From Bacteroidales bacterium (GTDB taxonomy: Bacteria; Bacteroidota; Bacteroidia; Bacteroidales; UBA932): a stretch of DNA of 44,088 nucleotides. The stretch spans positions 1 to 44,088 of the forward strand of contig JAFRXC010000050.1 in NCBI GenBank assembly GCA_017437825.1, given 5' to 3'. How positions within the stretch are numbered: the first letter of the stretch is position 1; each line of letters starts with the position of its first letter. Of this stretch, positions 13,949-22,220 are shown one piece after another. The position numbers and the translations under genes were made by a program. Under the pieces are notes generated by a model. That model ran no database searches. It was given only the letters and a program-made list of their open reading frames with translations, and was not told where the DNA came from.

Positions 13949-16537
13949 CTATTTGTTCAGGTAGTTGGCAACTTCAATTGCGCCAAGTACAAGCTCAACA
14001 TACCTCGGAGCGTCGTTGATACAGCACTCGTTCTCTCCCCAGTGGAAAGGATAGTCGTCCTTGTTCTCGAAGAAGTCTTCCTTTACGAGAAGTCCGGGAA
14101 CAACGCCTCCAGGGATTACTGAGTAGTCAGCCCTGTTGTTGCTGTAGGCAACATTCTTTGTGTTGACACCGACTGCGGTGATGAACGACTTGTTGTTGTA
14201 AGGGTGGCATCCGAACAGGAAGTTCAGGCCTGCGAATACATACTCAGGATCGATCATGTCAGGGAACAGCTTCCAAACCTTGTAGCAGTTGTATGCGTTG
14301 TTGATGATTCCGCTGTTTCCAGCCCAGGTGGCACCTGCGATGTTGACGCCGTAAGGATTCTCCTCTGCTACTGCAGTGATGCTCTTTACATAGTCAGGGA
14401 TGAGGGCCTTAACCTTGTCCTGGAACTTCTTGTCCATATAAGGATAAACCTGGAGAGCTGCAGAAAGGTTCATACCTACACCGCCTCTTCCGTTCTGGAG
14501 AGTAGGAGCCTGAGCCGGCCTGGGGTTGAGGGTAGCCTCCACGAGCGGGGTGAAGAAGTCCTTGAACTTCTGGTCGCCGGTGGCGAACCAGAGCTCGATG
14601 GCTGCCTGCATCCTGGGATCTCCGCCTCCCATCATCCTTCCGAAGGCATTGGCGTTGGTGTTGTTGCTGGGGGCTGCTGCCTCAGAATACTTGTCCCAAA
14701 GCATAAGGGCGTTCTTGAGAGTACGCTCTGCCTCCTCAGGGAAGTACTCCTTGAGTGCGGGATATGCTGCTGCGAGAGAAACGATTGTTCCCATTGTTCC
14801 GGCAGGGCTGAAGCGTCCGGTGATGACGAACCTGTCGTCAGGGGTGCCAGAGCGGTTGCCCTTAACCTCGTAGCGTGCGAGGGTAGGATCGTAGATGAGA
14901 CCGTCGGTGAGGGTCATTGCATCGCCAAGGTGATGATAGTGGTGCATGTCGGGCTGGCCGATAGTACCTGCAACGAAACCGATGTTCTCTACCTGTGCGT
15001 TGATGTTGAGGGTGCCCTGCATGATGTACTGTACGTTGTCAGGAATTCCGTCAGGAACGTGGATGTCAGCGTAGAGTGTCTTGTGATCGATGAGGGTCTG
15101 GTCCCTTTCAGGACGGAAGGTACGCCACATATAGGCGAGGTCCTGGGTTGTGGTAACAACAGAGTTGGACTGGATGTCGAAGTCACCGGCGTCATACCAT
15201 CCACCGATTGCAAGTCCGGGGATATGCTCCAGAGGTGCGTACTTGGTGTTGGTCTCGTTGCCCATTGTGTAACCGTCGTGCAGGCGGATGTTCAGAGGAG
15301 CCTGGAGGGCGTCGTCCATATTTGCACGTCCGTGCCATACCCTGTAGGCCTCGTTAACCTCCATATGGTCCATATTTACAACGAGGGAGATGTCCATTGA
15401 AGGATGCCACTTGTCGTCGTAAACGTTCTTGTCGATAGGGAATGCGTTGCTCTCTACTCCGTTGTACTCGATGCTGTACAGACCAGGGGTCTTTACGTCA
15501 GAGAAGTCGAGCTGTACATAGTTGTACCTGTGGTGATACTCACCCCAGAACTTGGCGTTGATGACCTTTGCAACGCTCTTGGTTCCGTCAGGATTTACCT
15601 TGAGGAGGTTGGCGGTCTTGGCAGGAGTGTCGTTCTTGTCCATCTCGACAACTGCAACCTTCTTCTGTGCAGGGGTGTAGCCGACCTGTGAGATACCGAT
15701 GTTGGGCTTGCGAACCCAGGTAGGGTCTGCGCTGGGCTCGAGGTACCACTCGAGGACCTTGCCGGTCTTTCCGGCAGGAAGGATGGAACGGAGTACGAAC
15801 ATACCGTTCTGTGCGAGGTGACGTCCGTCGTAGATGCTGAGGTCGAGGTCAGACTTCACGCTTACGCGGAGTGCGGGATCCTCAGGTGCGAGGGTGATCT
15901 GCTTTCCTGTAGAGAGCGGGAGCGGAACAAGGAAGTCGCCGCGGCCGCGGTCGTCGAATGTGGACTCTCCGAAGTACTGAGGGATCTTCTCTGAAATGGG
16001 ATGAACCTCGGTCTGTGCCATAGGGTACTTGGGAAGAGGCCTTGCTAGTCCGTCAACCAGATAGTTCTTTCCGAAATAGGAAGCGGGGAAGAACTCCAGG
16101 TTCATTCCGGCCTTGCCGACCAGGAATTCAGGAACCGGCTTGTCGAGGTAAACCTCGATGATGACGCCTTTGTCCTTGGGGAATACCCTGAGCTTGGAAA
16201 CGAAATCCCAGTCACTGTATGTCAGTTCTACCTCGACGCTGCTGTCAGCGTGGTTCACTGTCCTGTTGCTGATGACGCCGAAGATGTCCCACTGCTCGGG
16301 GGTGTTCACCAGTCGGATACCGCCACCGGTGCAGATTCTCTCACCTCTCTGGATGATTTCGATTCCGGCGAATTTCTCGTCATAGAAAGCGCCGTTGTAG
16401 AGGTTGTTGTAAACAAGCACGTTCGTGCCCCTGTCCTCGAAATAGTCGAGGTCGTTCATCTTTAAACTCTGGGCATTGGCACTGATAGCCATTGCTGCAG
16501 AGAAAAGAGCGATGGTTAGAAGTTTGAACTTATTCAT
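13949..16537 (-). CDS. glycoside hydrolase family 9 enzyme (endoglucanase-like)
   Basis: An 862-residue secreted protein (signal peptide ending SANAQ). Residues about 25-280 form a beta-rich N-terminal domain without a clear family; residues about 285-385 match the CelD_N immunoglobulin-like domain of GH9 (ISQVGYTPAQKKVAVVEM). The (alpha/alpha)6 catalytic domain follows, with the nucleophile/base motif GGWYDAGDFD and the acid Glu837 in the late segment GENECCINDAP. GH9 enzymes cleave beta-1,4-glucans with inversion; xyloglucan or mixed-linkage glucan is equally possible. The usual acid context is NEVA(I/L); here it is NECCI, so the subsite is diverged. A -7 box TATCTTTA at 16576-16583 drives it, divergent from the symporter gene. 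Confidence 0.9.
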   Translation of the reverse strand: MNKFKLLTIALFSAAMAISANAQSLKMNDLDYFEDRGTNVLVYNNLYNGAFYDEKFAGIEIIQRGERICTGGGIRLVNTPEQWDIFGVISNRTVNHADSSVEVELTYSDWDFVSKLRVFPKDKGVIIEVYLDKPVPEFLVGKAGMNLEFFPASYFGKNYLVDGLARPLPKYPMAQTEVHPISEKIPQYFGESTFDDRGRGDFLVPLPLSTGKQITLAPEDPALRVSVKSDLDLSIYDGRHLAQNGMFVLRSILPAGKTGKVLEWYLEPSADPTWVRKPNIGISQVGYTPAQKKVAVVEMDKNDTPAKTANLLKVNPDGTKSVAKVINAKFWGEYHHRYNYVQLDFSDVKTPGLYSIEYNGVESNAFPIDKNVYDDKWHPSMDISLVVNMDHMEVNEAYRVWHGRANMDDALQAPLNIRLHDGYTMGNETNTKYAPLEHIPGLAIGGWYDAGDFDIQSNSVVTTTQDLAYMWRTFRPERDQTLIDHKTLYADIHVPDGIPDNVQYIMQGTLNINAQVENIGFVAGTIGQPDMHHYHHLGDAMTLTDGLIYDPTLARYEVKGNRSGTPDDRFVITGRFSPAGTMGTIVSLAAAYPALKEYFPEEAERTLKNALMLWDKYSEAAAPSNNTNANAFGRMMGGGDPRMQAAIELWFATGDQKFKDFFTPLVEATLNPRPAQAPTLQNGRGGVGMNLSAALQVYPYMDKKFQDKVKALIPDYVKSITAVAEENPYGVNIAGATWAGNSGIINNAYNCYKVWKLFPDMIDPEYVFAGLNFLFGCHPYNNKSFITAVGVNTKNVAYSNNRADYSVIPGGVVPGLLVKEDFFENKDDYPFHWGENECCINDAPRYVELVLGAIEVANYLNK

Positions 16538-16575
16538 AAATAATATAAAAAAATATGATATAGTCTTTGAGCCAA

Positions 16576-16603
16576 TAAAGATAGTTAAAAAACAGTATAT
16601 TTG
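16576..16603. promoter_or_regulatory. divergent promoters for GH9 (minus) and AGCS symporter (plus)
   Basis: On the minus strand TATCTTTA occupies 16583-16576 and reads toward the GH9 gene (start 16537). On the plus strand TATATTTG occupies 16596-16603 and reads toward the symporter (start 16622). The two boxes lie back to back with overlapping upstream regions, so the two promoters may compete or share a regulator. Confidence 0.6.
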
Positions 16604-16621
16604 TGAATAGAAAAATAAAAA

Positions 16622-18007
16622 TTGACCGATTTAATATACAATATTGTCTGGAGTCCGGCTCTGATCGTACTCCTTGTAGGCGCGGGTCTGTACTTTACCA
16701 TCCGTACCCGTTGCGTGCAGATACGCAGGGTGGGATTGATGGCCAGACTGCTCTTCGGGCGTCGCCGCGCCGACGGGGACAGTTTCTCGCCGTTCCAGGC
16801 TTTCTGCGTGGCCCTGTCGGGCAGGGTGGGCACAGGCAACATAGTGGGCGTGGCCACGGCGATAGCCCTGGGAGGCCCCGGCGCCGTGTTCTGGATGTGG
16901 GTGATTGCCTTCTTGGGAGCATCCACCGCCTTCACTGAATCCACCCTTGCCCAGATTTATAATTTCAGGCACGAAGGGCAGCTGCGCGGCGGTCCTGCCA
17001 GCTACATAGAGAAAGGTCTGAAGAGACCCGGACTGGGAATGCTCTTCGCCATCCTCACGATCGCGGGCTACGGAATGCTGCTGGTGCTCACCCAGGCCAA
17101 CGGCGTGTCAGGAGCGTTCCAGAATTCATTCGCGGTAAAACCGTGGATTTCAGGCGCCGTCCTGGCCTTCCTGATAAGCCTGGTGATAATCGGCGGGGCA
17201 AAGAGGATAGCCAACGTGGCTACGGTTGTGACCCCGTTCATGGCAATAGCCTATATCCTGATGGCAATCGTCATCATATGCGCCAATATCAGTTCCGTTC
17301 CGGCAATGCTTGGGATGATAGTGAAGAACGCCTTCGGAATCAATCCCCTGGTGGGAGGAATGCTGGGAAGCACCGTCGCCATGGGAGTGAAGAGGGGGCT
17401 TTTCTCCAACGAGGCAGGCCAGGGCGGAGGCGCCATAGTTTCTGCCAGCGCGCAGAACGATTTGCCCGCCCAGCAGGGCCTGGTGCAGGCTTTCTCCGTA
17501 TACATCGACACAATCCTGGTTTGCACGGCAACTGCTCTGATGATTCTCTGCACGGGGAACTACAACCTGGTGGGCGCCTCCAGCGGAGAGATCCTGTACG
17601 CGGTTGCTCCGGAGCTCGGCAACAATTACGTAGGCTATACGCAGGCCGCCATAGACAGCGTCTTCAGCGGCTTCGGAAGCGCGTTCGTCGCCGTGGCGCT
17701 GTCGTTCTTCGTCTTCACCACCCTGATGGCCTATTACTTCTACGCCGAATCCAGTATAGCGTATATTTTCACCCGTGCGGGAAAGGCTGGCGGAAAGGGC
17801 GAGAAGGCAGCTGTGTGGGCATACCGCATCATAATGCTGGTCCTGATTGTGCTGGGTGCCTGCACTAGTTCAGACATCGCCTGGAAATGGGGAGACGTGG
17901 GCCTGGGACTCACCACCTGGATAAACGTGCTGTCCCTGTTGTTCCTTTTCCCGCAGGCCCTCAAGGCGCTGAAAGAAGTTGAAAGCAAAAATCCTACAAA
18001 GAAATAA
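16622..18007 (+). CDS. AGCS-family sodium:amino-acid symporter
   Basis: A 461-residue membrane protein with about ten transmembrane segments. Family signatures are the N-terminal IVWSPALIVLLVGAGLYFTIRTRCVQ, the ALSGRVGTGNIVGVATAIALGGPGAVFWMW stretch and NEAGQGGGAIVSASAQNDLPAQQGLVQ with the following FSVYIDTILVC. The family imports alanine or glycine with sodium. The only start in frame consistent with the family N terminus is TTG at 16622, so translation begins at a rare codon; the usual family N terminus is a few residues longer. TATATTTG at 16596-16603 gives a leader of about ten bases. The stop is followed after one base by the start of the GH3 gene. Confidence 0.92.
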   Translation: MTDLIYNIVWSPALIVLLVGAGLYFTIRTRCVQIRRVGLMARLLFGRRRADGDSFSPFQAFCVALSGRVGTGNIVGVATAIALGGPGAVFWMWVIAFLGASTAFTESTLAQIYNFRHEGQLRGGPASYIEKGLKRPGLGMLFAILTIAGYGMLLVLTQANGVSGAFQNSFAVKPWISGAVLAFLISLVIIGGAKRIANVATVVTPFMAIAYILMAIVIICANISSVPAMLGMIVKNAFGINPLVGGMLGSTVAMGVKRGLFSNEAGQGGGAIVSASAQNDLPAQQGLVQAFSVYIDTILVCTATALMILCTGNYNLVGASSGEILYAVAPELGNNYVGYTQAAIDSVFSGFGSAFVAVALSFFVFTTLMAYYFYAESSIAYIFTRAGKAGGKGEKAAVWAYRIIMLVLIVLGACTSSDIAWKWGDVGLGLTTWINVLSLLFLFPQALKALKEVESKNPTKK

Positions 18008-18008
18008 T

Positions 18009-20246
18009 ATGAGAAAGACCATCGTACTGGTGACGGCCGCCATGACTCTCCTGGCCGGCTGCGCCAAGGAATCTCCTCAGGACGTGCTGACCAGGCACGA
18101 CTCGGAGATTGACGCCATCATAGCCCAGATGTCTCTGGAAGAGAAGGTTATGATGCTGCATTCCAAAACCATTATGTCTTCGGAAGGCGTACCGAGACTG
18201 GGAATCCAGGATATCAAGTACGCTGACGGACCCTTCGGCGTACGTGAGGAACTGGGAGACGGCTTCCGCCCTCTGGGCTGGCAGCTGGACTCCGCCACGT
18301 ATTTCCCCACCGGGTCGGCGCTCGCCGCCACTTGGGACCCCGCCCTGGCCTATGACTACGGCCACGGCATCGGGGTGGAGGCGCGGCTTCGCGGCAAGGA
18401 TATGATGCTGGGCCCAGCCATCAACATCCAGAGGCTCCCCGTGGGCGGCCGCAGCTACGAGTACCTCAGCGAGGATCCGGCCCTTTCGGCCGCCCTGGCG
18501 GTGGGCTACGTGAAGGGAATGCAGGACGCCGGCACGGCCGCCTGCATCAAGCACTTCGCCCTCAACAACCAGGAGACCAACCGCAGCAGCGTGAACGTAA
18601 TCGCTGACGAGCGCGTGATACGCGAGATATACCTTAAGCCCTTCGAGGCCGCGGTGAAGGAAGCTGGCGCGATGGGCGTGATGCCCGCCTACAACAAGGT
18701 CAACGGCGATTATTGCTCTGAGAACGAGTTCCTCCTGAACCAGGTTCTGCGCGGCGAGTGGGGCTTCAAGGGGATGACAGTGTCCGATTGGGGTGCCACG
18801 CACAGCACGATGGGAGCCGCCCTGCACGGCCTTGACGTGCAGATGACCGGCGACAACTACCTCGGACCTCCCCTCATCGACTCCATCGCCGCAGGCAAAC
18901 TGTCAGAGAAGGTGGTGGACGACAAGGTGCGTGAGATCCTTCGCGTGCGTTTCGCCATCGAGCCTATTCCGGAAGACGAGTGCAACTTGGTGCAGACCTC
19001 GCAGCCTGAAAGCCGCCAGGCCGCCCTGGAGGTGGCCAGACGCTCCATAGTGCTGCTCAGCAACAGGGGCGGTGGGCTGCCTATAGCCGAGAACGTCAAG
19101 ACAATAGCCGTGATAGGCCAGAATGCAGTGCTCTCCACTGCAGCAGGCGGAGTGGGCGCCGGAGTCAAGACTCCGTACGAGGTGACTCCTCTGGAAGGCA
19201 TCAAGCGCAGGGCCGGGGACGGCATCAAGGTCATCTACGCCCCCGGATACAAGAATTACGGAGGAAGGATCCGTCCTGGTCAGGAGCCGGGCCCTCTTCA
19301 GGCGCTGACTATAGACGAAAAGGCTGATCATCAGCTTATTGCTGAAGCCGTGAGAGCCGCTTCCCAGGCCGATCTGGTGCTCTTTTTCTGCGGTACCAAC
19401 AAGACCATCGAGACTGAAGGCAGCGACCGCCAGAACATCAAACTGCCCACTGGCCAGGAGGCTGTCGCCGCTGCACTTGCTCTGGTGAATCCCCATATGG
19501 TGAGCATAGTTATCTCAGGAGGCCCGCTGGAACTGGAAAACATCGAAATTTGTTCAACAGCTGTGGTTCAGGGCTGGTGGAACGGAATCGAGGGCGGAAC
19601 CGCCCTCGCCGAGATTCTCTTCGGCGACAGGGCTCCGTCCGGCAAACTTCCATTCACTTATCCCCTCGCGCTGGAGCACTCTCCGGCTTACGCCATGGGC
19701 AATTTCCCCAACAGGGCCGAGACCCAGGAAGACCTCTTCACCGGAATGTACCGCGCCGATATGGCACAGGGCGGCCCTTTCCGCCGTCAGGCACCGGACT
19801 CCAAGTACACAGAGGGCCTTCTGGTAGGCTACCGCTGGTTCGACACCAAGGGCATTCCCGTCGCCTATGCCTTCGGCCACGGTCTTTCATATGTCAATTT
19901 CCAATATTCCGACCTGAAGGCATCCAAGAAGGCATATAAACAGGGCGAGACCATCAAGGTCAGTTTCAAGTTGAAGAACACCGGCTGGATGCCGGCCGAA
20001 GAAGTCGCCCAGCTGTACGTCAGCCGCAAGGATGCCAAGGTGGAGTATCCCTTAAAGGAACTCAAGGCATTCAAGAGGGTGGCGCTTAAAGCCGGCCAGA
20101 GCAAGAAAGTGACCCTGGAGGTGCCTGTAAGCGAACTTTGCTGGTGGTCGGACAATGGCTGGGAACTGGAAAAAGGCACGGTGGAGCTGCTGCTGGGCTC
20201 CGCCTCCGACGACCTGCGACAGAGAGCGGTGGTAGAAATCAAATAA
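18009..20246 (+). CDS. glycoside hydrolase family 3 lipoprotein (beta-glucosidase-like)
   Basis: A 745-residue lipoprotein (MRKTIVLVTAAMTLLAGC, Cys 18). The start at 18009 is chosen over an earlier frame because it gives this signal. The first GH3 domain (TIM barrel) has KHFALNNQETNR and the nucleophile Asp260 in VSDWGATHST. The second alpha/beta sandwich follows (VAVIGQNA), with a C-terminal fibronectin type III-like domain (residues about 650-745, ending VELLLGSASDDLRQRAVVEIK). The domain set is typical of bacterial beta-glucosidases; related members act on xylosides or glucuronides. It is translationally close to the AGCS symporter, with one base between the stop and this start, an unusual pairing of an amino-acid symporter with a glycosidase. 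Confidence 0.93.
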   Translation: MRKTIVLVTAAMTLLAGCAKESPQDVLTRHDSEIDAIIAQMSLEEKVMMLHSKTIMSSEGVPRLGIQDIKYADGPFGVREELGDGFRPLGWQLDSATYFPTGSALAATWDPALAYDYGHGIGVEARLRGKDMMLGPAINIQRLPVGGRSYEYLSEDPALSAALAVGYVKGMQDAGTAACIKHFALNNQETNRSSVNVIADERVIREIYLKPFEAAVKEAGAMGVMPAYNKVNGDYCSENEFLLNQVLRGEWGFKGMTVSDWGATHSTMGAALHGLDVQMTGDNYLGPPLIDSIAAGKLSEKVVDDKVREILRVRFAIEPIPEDECNLVQTSQPESRQAALEVARRSIVLLSNRGGGLPIAENVKTIAVIGQNAVLSTAAGGVGAGVKTPYEVTPLEGIKRRAGDGIKVIYAPGYKNYGGRIRPGQEPGPLQALTIDEKADHQLIAEAVRAASQADLVLFFCGTNKTIETEGSDRQNIKLPTGQEAVAAALALVNPHMVSIVISGGPLELENIEICSTAVVQGWWNGIEGGTALAEILFGDRAPSGKLPFTYPLALEHSPAYAMGNFPNRAETQEDLFTGMYRADMAQGGPFRRQAPDSKYTEGLLVGYRWFDTKGIPVAYAFGHGLSYVNFQYSDLKASKKAYKQGETIKVSFKLKNTGWMPAEEVAQLYVSRKDAKVEYPLKELKAFKRVALKAGQSKKVTLEVPVSELCWWSDNGWELEKGTVELLLGSASDDLRQRAVVEIK

Positions 20247-20262
20247 AATCTTCAATTATTCT

Positions 20263-20287
20263 GTAACAATCCCCGGGGTTTTGCGTC
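20263..20287 (+). promoter_or_regulatory. ECF sigma-type promoter of the DUF4252-sigma operon
   Basis: GTAAC at 20263-20267 is separated by exactly 16 bases from CGTC at 20284-20287. This is the classic spacing and sequence of ECF sigma factor promoters (-35 with AAC, -10 CGTC). The first gene starts at 20313, leaving a leader of about 20 bases. The operon it heads contains its own ECF sigma factor, so it is probably autoregulated. Confidence 0.75.
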
Positions 20288-20312
20288 TTGTTAATGAAGT
20301 TTGTTTATAAAA

Positions 20313-20828
20313 ATGAAGCACTTTTTTATCATAATCGTCCTTGCCTTGACCTTACCGTTGGCAGGCAGCGCAAATGCCCAGGGGAAACCAGTTCCGGGTA
20401 CCCAGATATCCTTGCTCATAAGCGAATACAAAGCGTACGACGGCTTCGAGGCCGTGAAGGTGGGCAGGCTCGGAACGGGAATCCTCAAATCCCTTATCTC
20501 CTCGGGAACCGTAGAGGGGAGCGACCCCGAAATCAAGGAGATCAAGAGGCTTATCAAAGGCATTAAGAAACTGGCAGTGGTGGATTATTCCGATTGCGAA
20601 CCCCAGGTAAGGCAAGGCTTCACTCAGAAAGTAGGCAGGCTCCTGAACGGAGCGGAAATGCTTATGGAGGTGAAGGACGGCTCTGACATAATGCGTATGT
20701 ACGGAGTTGTGGACGACAGGGGAGACAGGGTAAGGAATTTCGTGCTGTTCAGCCCGGAAGACTGCACTCTCATCTGCCTCTTCGGAACCATCTCCCTGGA
20801 TTCCGTGTTGAACATGGCTTCACGCTGA
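20313..20828 (+). CDS. DUF4252 protein (first copy), exported
   Basis: A 171-residue protein with a signal peptide (MKHFFIIIVLALTLPLAGSANAQ). A TTG four codons upstream extends the frame, but the ATG at 20313 is preferred. The body has the pattern of DUF4252 (LGTGILKSLISS, IKKLAVVDYSDCEPQVRQGF, RMYGVVDDRGDRVRNFVLFSPEDCTLICLFGTISLD), a Bacteroidota family of exported proteins of unknown function often linked to sigma factors. It is the first gene of the operon that continues with the ECF sigma factor 1 base later, and a second DUF4252 gene ends the operon. An envelope-stress or substrate-sensing role is inferred from context only. Confidence 0.8.
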   Translation: MKHFFIIIVLALTLPLAGSANAQGKPVPGTQISLLISEYKAYDGFEAVKVGRLGTGILKSLISSGTVEGSDPEIKEIKRLIKGIKKLAVVDYSDCEPQVRQGFTQKVGRLLNGAEMLMEVKDGSDIMRMYGVVDDRGDRVRNFVLFSPEDCTLICLFGTISLDSVLNMASR

Positions 20829-20829
20829 T

Positions 20830-21309
20830 ATGACCTACGAACAGTTCTGTGACATCTACCTGCCTTTGACTGACGGCTTCTACAGGGTTGCATACTACAT
20901 CCTTGAATCGGAGCAGGACGCCAGGGATGCCGTACAGGACCTGTTCATAAAGCTTTGGAATTCAAGGGATACCCTGGACAGCGTGCACAACCCTATGGGG
21001 TACGGCATAAGACTGCTGAAAAACTTGTGCATAGACCGGATCCGCAAAGAATCGCGCCGGGCAAGGGCGGATTTGTCAGAAGAGATTCCAGCCGATGACA
21101 CGGCCGACGGCCCGCAGGCCGCCAAGGAACAGGCGGAGCGGCTTATGCGGGCGGTCAGGAAACTCCCGGAAAGACAAAGGGCGGTACTTGAAATGAAACT
21201 GCTCAGAGGAATGAGCAACGAGCAGATATCTAAGGAAACAGGAATGAGCAATCTGGCAGTAAGGGTGATGATAAGCCGGGCCAGGACAAAAATCAAAGAA
21301 GCGTTATGA
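20830..21309 (+). CDS. ECF (sigma-70 family) RNA polymerase sigma factor
   Basis: A 159-residue ECF sigma factor. Region 2 is recognisable in AYYILESEQDARDAVQDLFIKLWNSRDTL, and region 4 in LPERQRAVLEMKLLRGMSNEQISKETGMSNLAVRVMISRARTKIKEAL, a helix-turn-helix contacting the -35 element. The length is normal for the class. The GTAAC-N16-CGTC promoter at 20263-20287, just upstream of the operon, is a good candidate target, so it probably drives its own operon. The last four bases (ATGA) overlap the start of the next gene, which has one transmembrane segment and is the likely anti-sigma factor. Confidence 0.93.
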   Translation: MTYEQFCDIYLPLTDGFYRVAYYILESEQDARDAVQDLFIKLWNSRDTLDSVHNPMGYGIRLLKNLCIDRIRKESRRARADLSEEIPADDTADGPQAAKEQAERLMRAVRKLPERQRAVLEMKLLRGMSNEQISKETGMSNLAVRVMISRARTKIKEAL

Positions 21310-21701
21310 AATCCTTGCAAGAAATAGAAAACATTAGTTTTGACAAGCTTGAAGAGATAGCTCAGGACAGTGCCGTCAAGGTCCCCAAGGACCTCCAGGC
21401 GTCAGTCAAGAGTGCCGTGGCCGCCGCCGCGATGGGAGAGGCCTCTTCCGCCCGCGTTACCCGCTGGCCACTCTGGCGTCCGTATGCGCTTCTCGCCGTC
21501 TTTGCCGCGGCCTGCATCGGAGTCTTCTTCGCCATCCCCCGCACTCCCAAGGACACTTATGACGATCCGCTCATCGCCTACGCCAAGGTAGAAGAGACCT
21601 TCGCGCTCATTTCATCCAAGCTCGACCGCGGAGTCGAGTCCGTACGCCAGGTTGAGGAACCCCTGGAAACAGTTAACAGAATAATTAACAACAGCAGATA
21701 A
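21306..21701 (+). CDS. single-pass membrane protein, putative anti-sigma factor
   Basis: A 131-residue protein with a soluble N-terminal part (residues 1-55), one transmembrane helix (WRPYALLAVFAAACIGVFFAIP, residues about 58-79) and a C-terminal part of about 50 residues that should lie in the periplasm (KVEETFALISSKLDRGVESVRQ). No zinc-binding anti-sigma motif (HxxxCxxC) is present. The role is inferred from its 4-base overlap with the ECF sigma gene and topology, which match anti-sigma factors in this operon type. The start codon of the next gene overlaps its stop by one base (TAATG). Confidence 0.65.
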   Translation: MKSLQEIENISFDKLEEIAQDSAVKVPKDLQASVKSAVAAAAMGEASSARVTRWPLWRPYALLAVFAAACIGVFFAIPRTPKDTYDDPLIAYAKVEETFALISSKLDRGVESVRQVEEPLETVNRIINNSR

Positions 21702-22171
21702 TGAAAAAGATACTATTGATTGCCCTGGCAGCATTGATAGGCGCCAGCGCTCTTGCCCAGGACGGCAAGACCATCTACAACAAATACTCTGAGGGACAGG
21801 GAGTCAGCGCCGTGTACATCTCTCCGGCAATGTTCAAGCTGATGAAGACGATCCCGGACATAGAACTGGAAGGGGAGAACGTGAATCTCGGCCCGATCAT
21901 CAAATCCCTGACCGGAATGTACATCCTGAACAGCGAGAATCCTGACGTCAATGAAGATATGAAGCGCGACGTTGACAGGTTCATCCGCCGCGGAGACTAC
22001 GAGATGCTCCTGGAGGCCAAGGAAGACGGCGAGGTGACCCGCATCTACACAATGGGCCCGGAGGCCACCGTAACAGGATTCGTGCTCTTTACCTTCGAGC
22101 CGGACGAGTGCAGTTTTATCTGCCTGAACGGCGAGATTCCAAGAGCCGCCCTGGAGGAATTGATAAAATAA
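21701..22171 (+). CDS. DUF4252 protein (second copy), exported
   Basis: A 156-residue protein with a signal peptide (MKKILLIALAALIGASALAQ) and the DUF4252 pattern. The later part VTRIYTMGPEATVTGFVLFTFEPDECSFICLNGEIPRAAL aligns with the corresponding segment of the first copy (VRNFVLFSPEDCTLICLFGTISLD), so the two are paralogues within one operon. The start overlaps the stop of the putative anti-sigma gene by one base. Function is unknown; both copies are exported and likely sensed by, or are outputs of, the sigma/anti-sigma pair. Confidence 0.8.
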   Translation: MKKILLIALAALIGASALAQDGKTIYNKYSEGQGVSAVYISPAMFKLMKTIPDIELEGENVNLGPIIKSLTGMYILNSENPDVNEDMKRDVDRFIRRGDYEMLLEAKEDGEVTRIYTMGPEATVTGFVLFTFEPDECSFICLNGEIPRAALEELIK

Positions 22172-22177
22172 TTTCAT

Positions 22178-22220
22178 ATATTGCGTAGGATATTGAGATA
22201 ATTCAATTAATACGCAGTAT
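22178..22220 (+). promoter_or_regulatory. nested inverted repeat in the leader of the GH43 gene
   Basis: ATATTGCGTA at 22178-22187 and TACGCAGTAT at 22211-22220 are complementary at 9 of 10 positions and bracket an inner TTGA...TCAA pairing. The outer arm ends directly before the ATG at 22221. It could fold in the leader RNA or be an operator. No clear -7 box is visible here. Confidence 0.4.

Noticed and set aside
14204-15400. A 398-codon plus-strand open frame opposite the GH9 gene
   Set aside because: It lies entirely antisense to a well-supported GH9 domain and its translation shows only low-complexity Val/Cys/Leu runs typical of antisense GC-rich frames.
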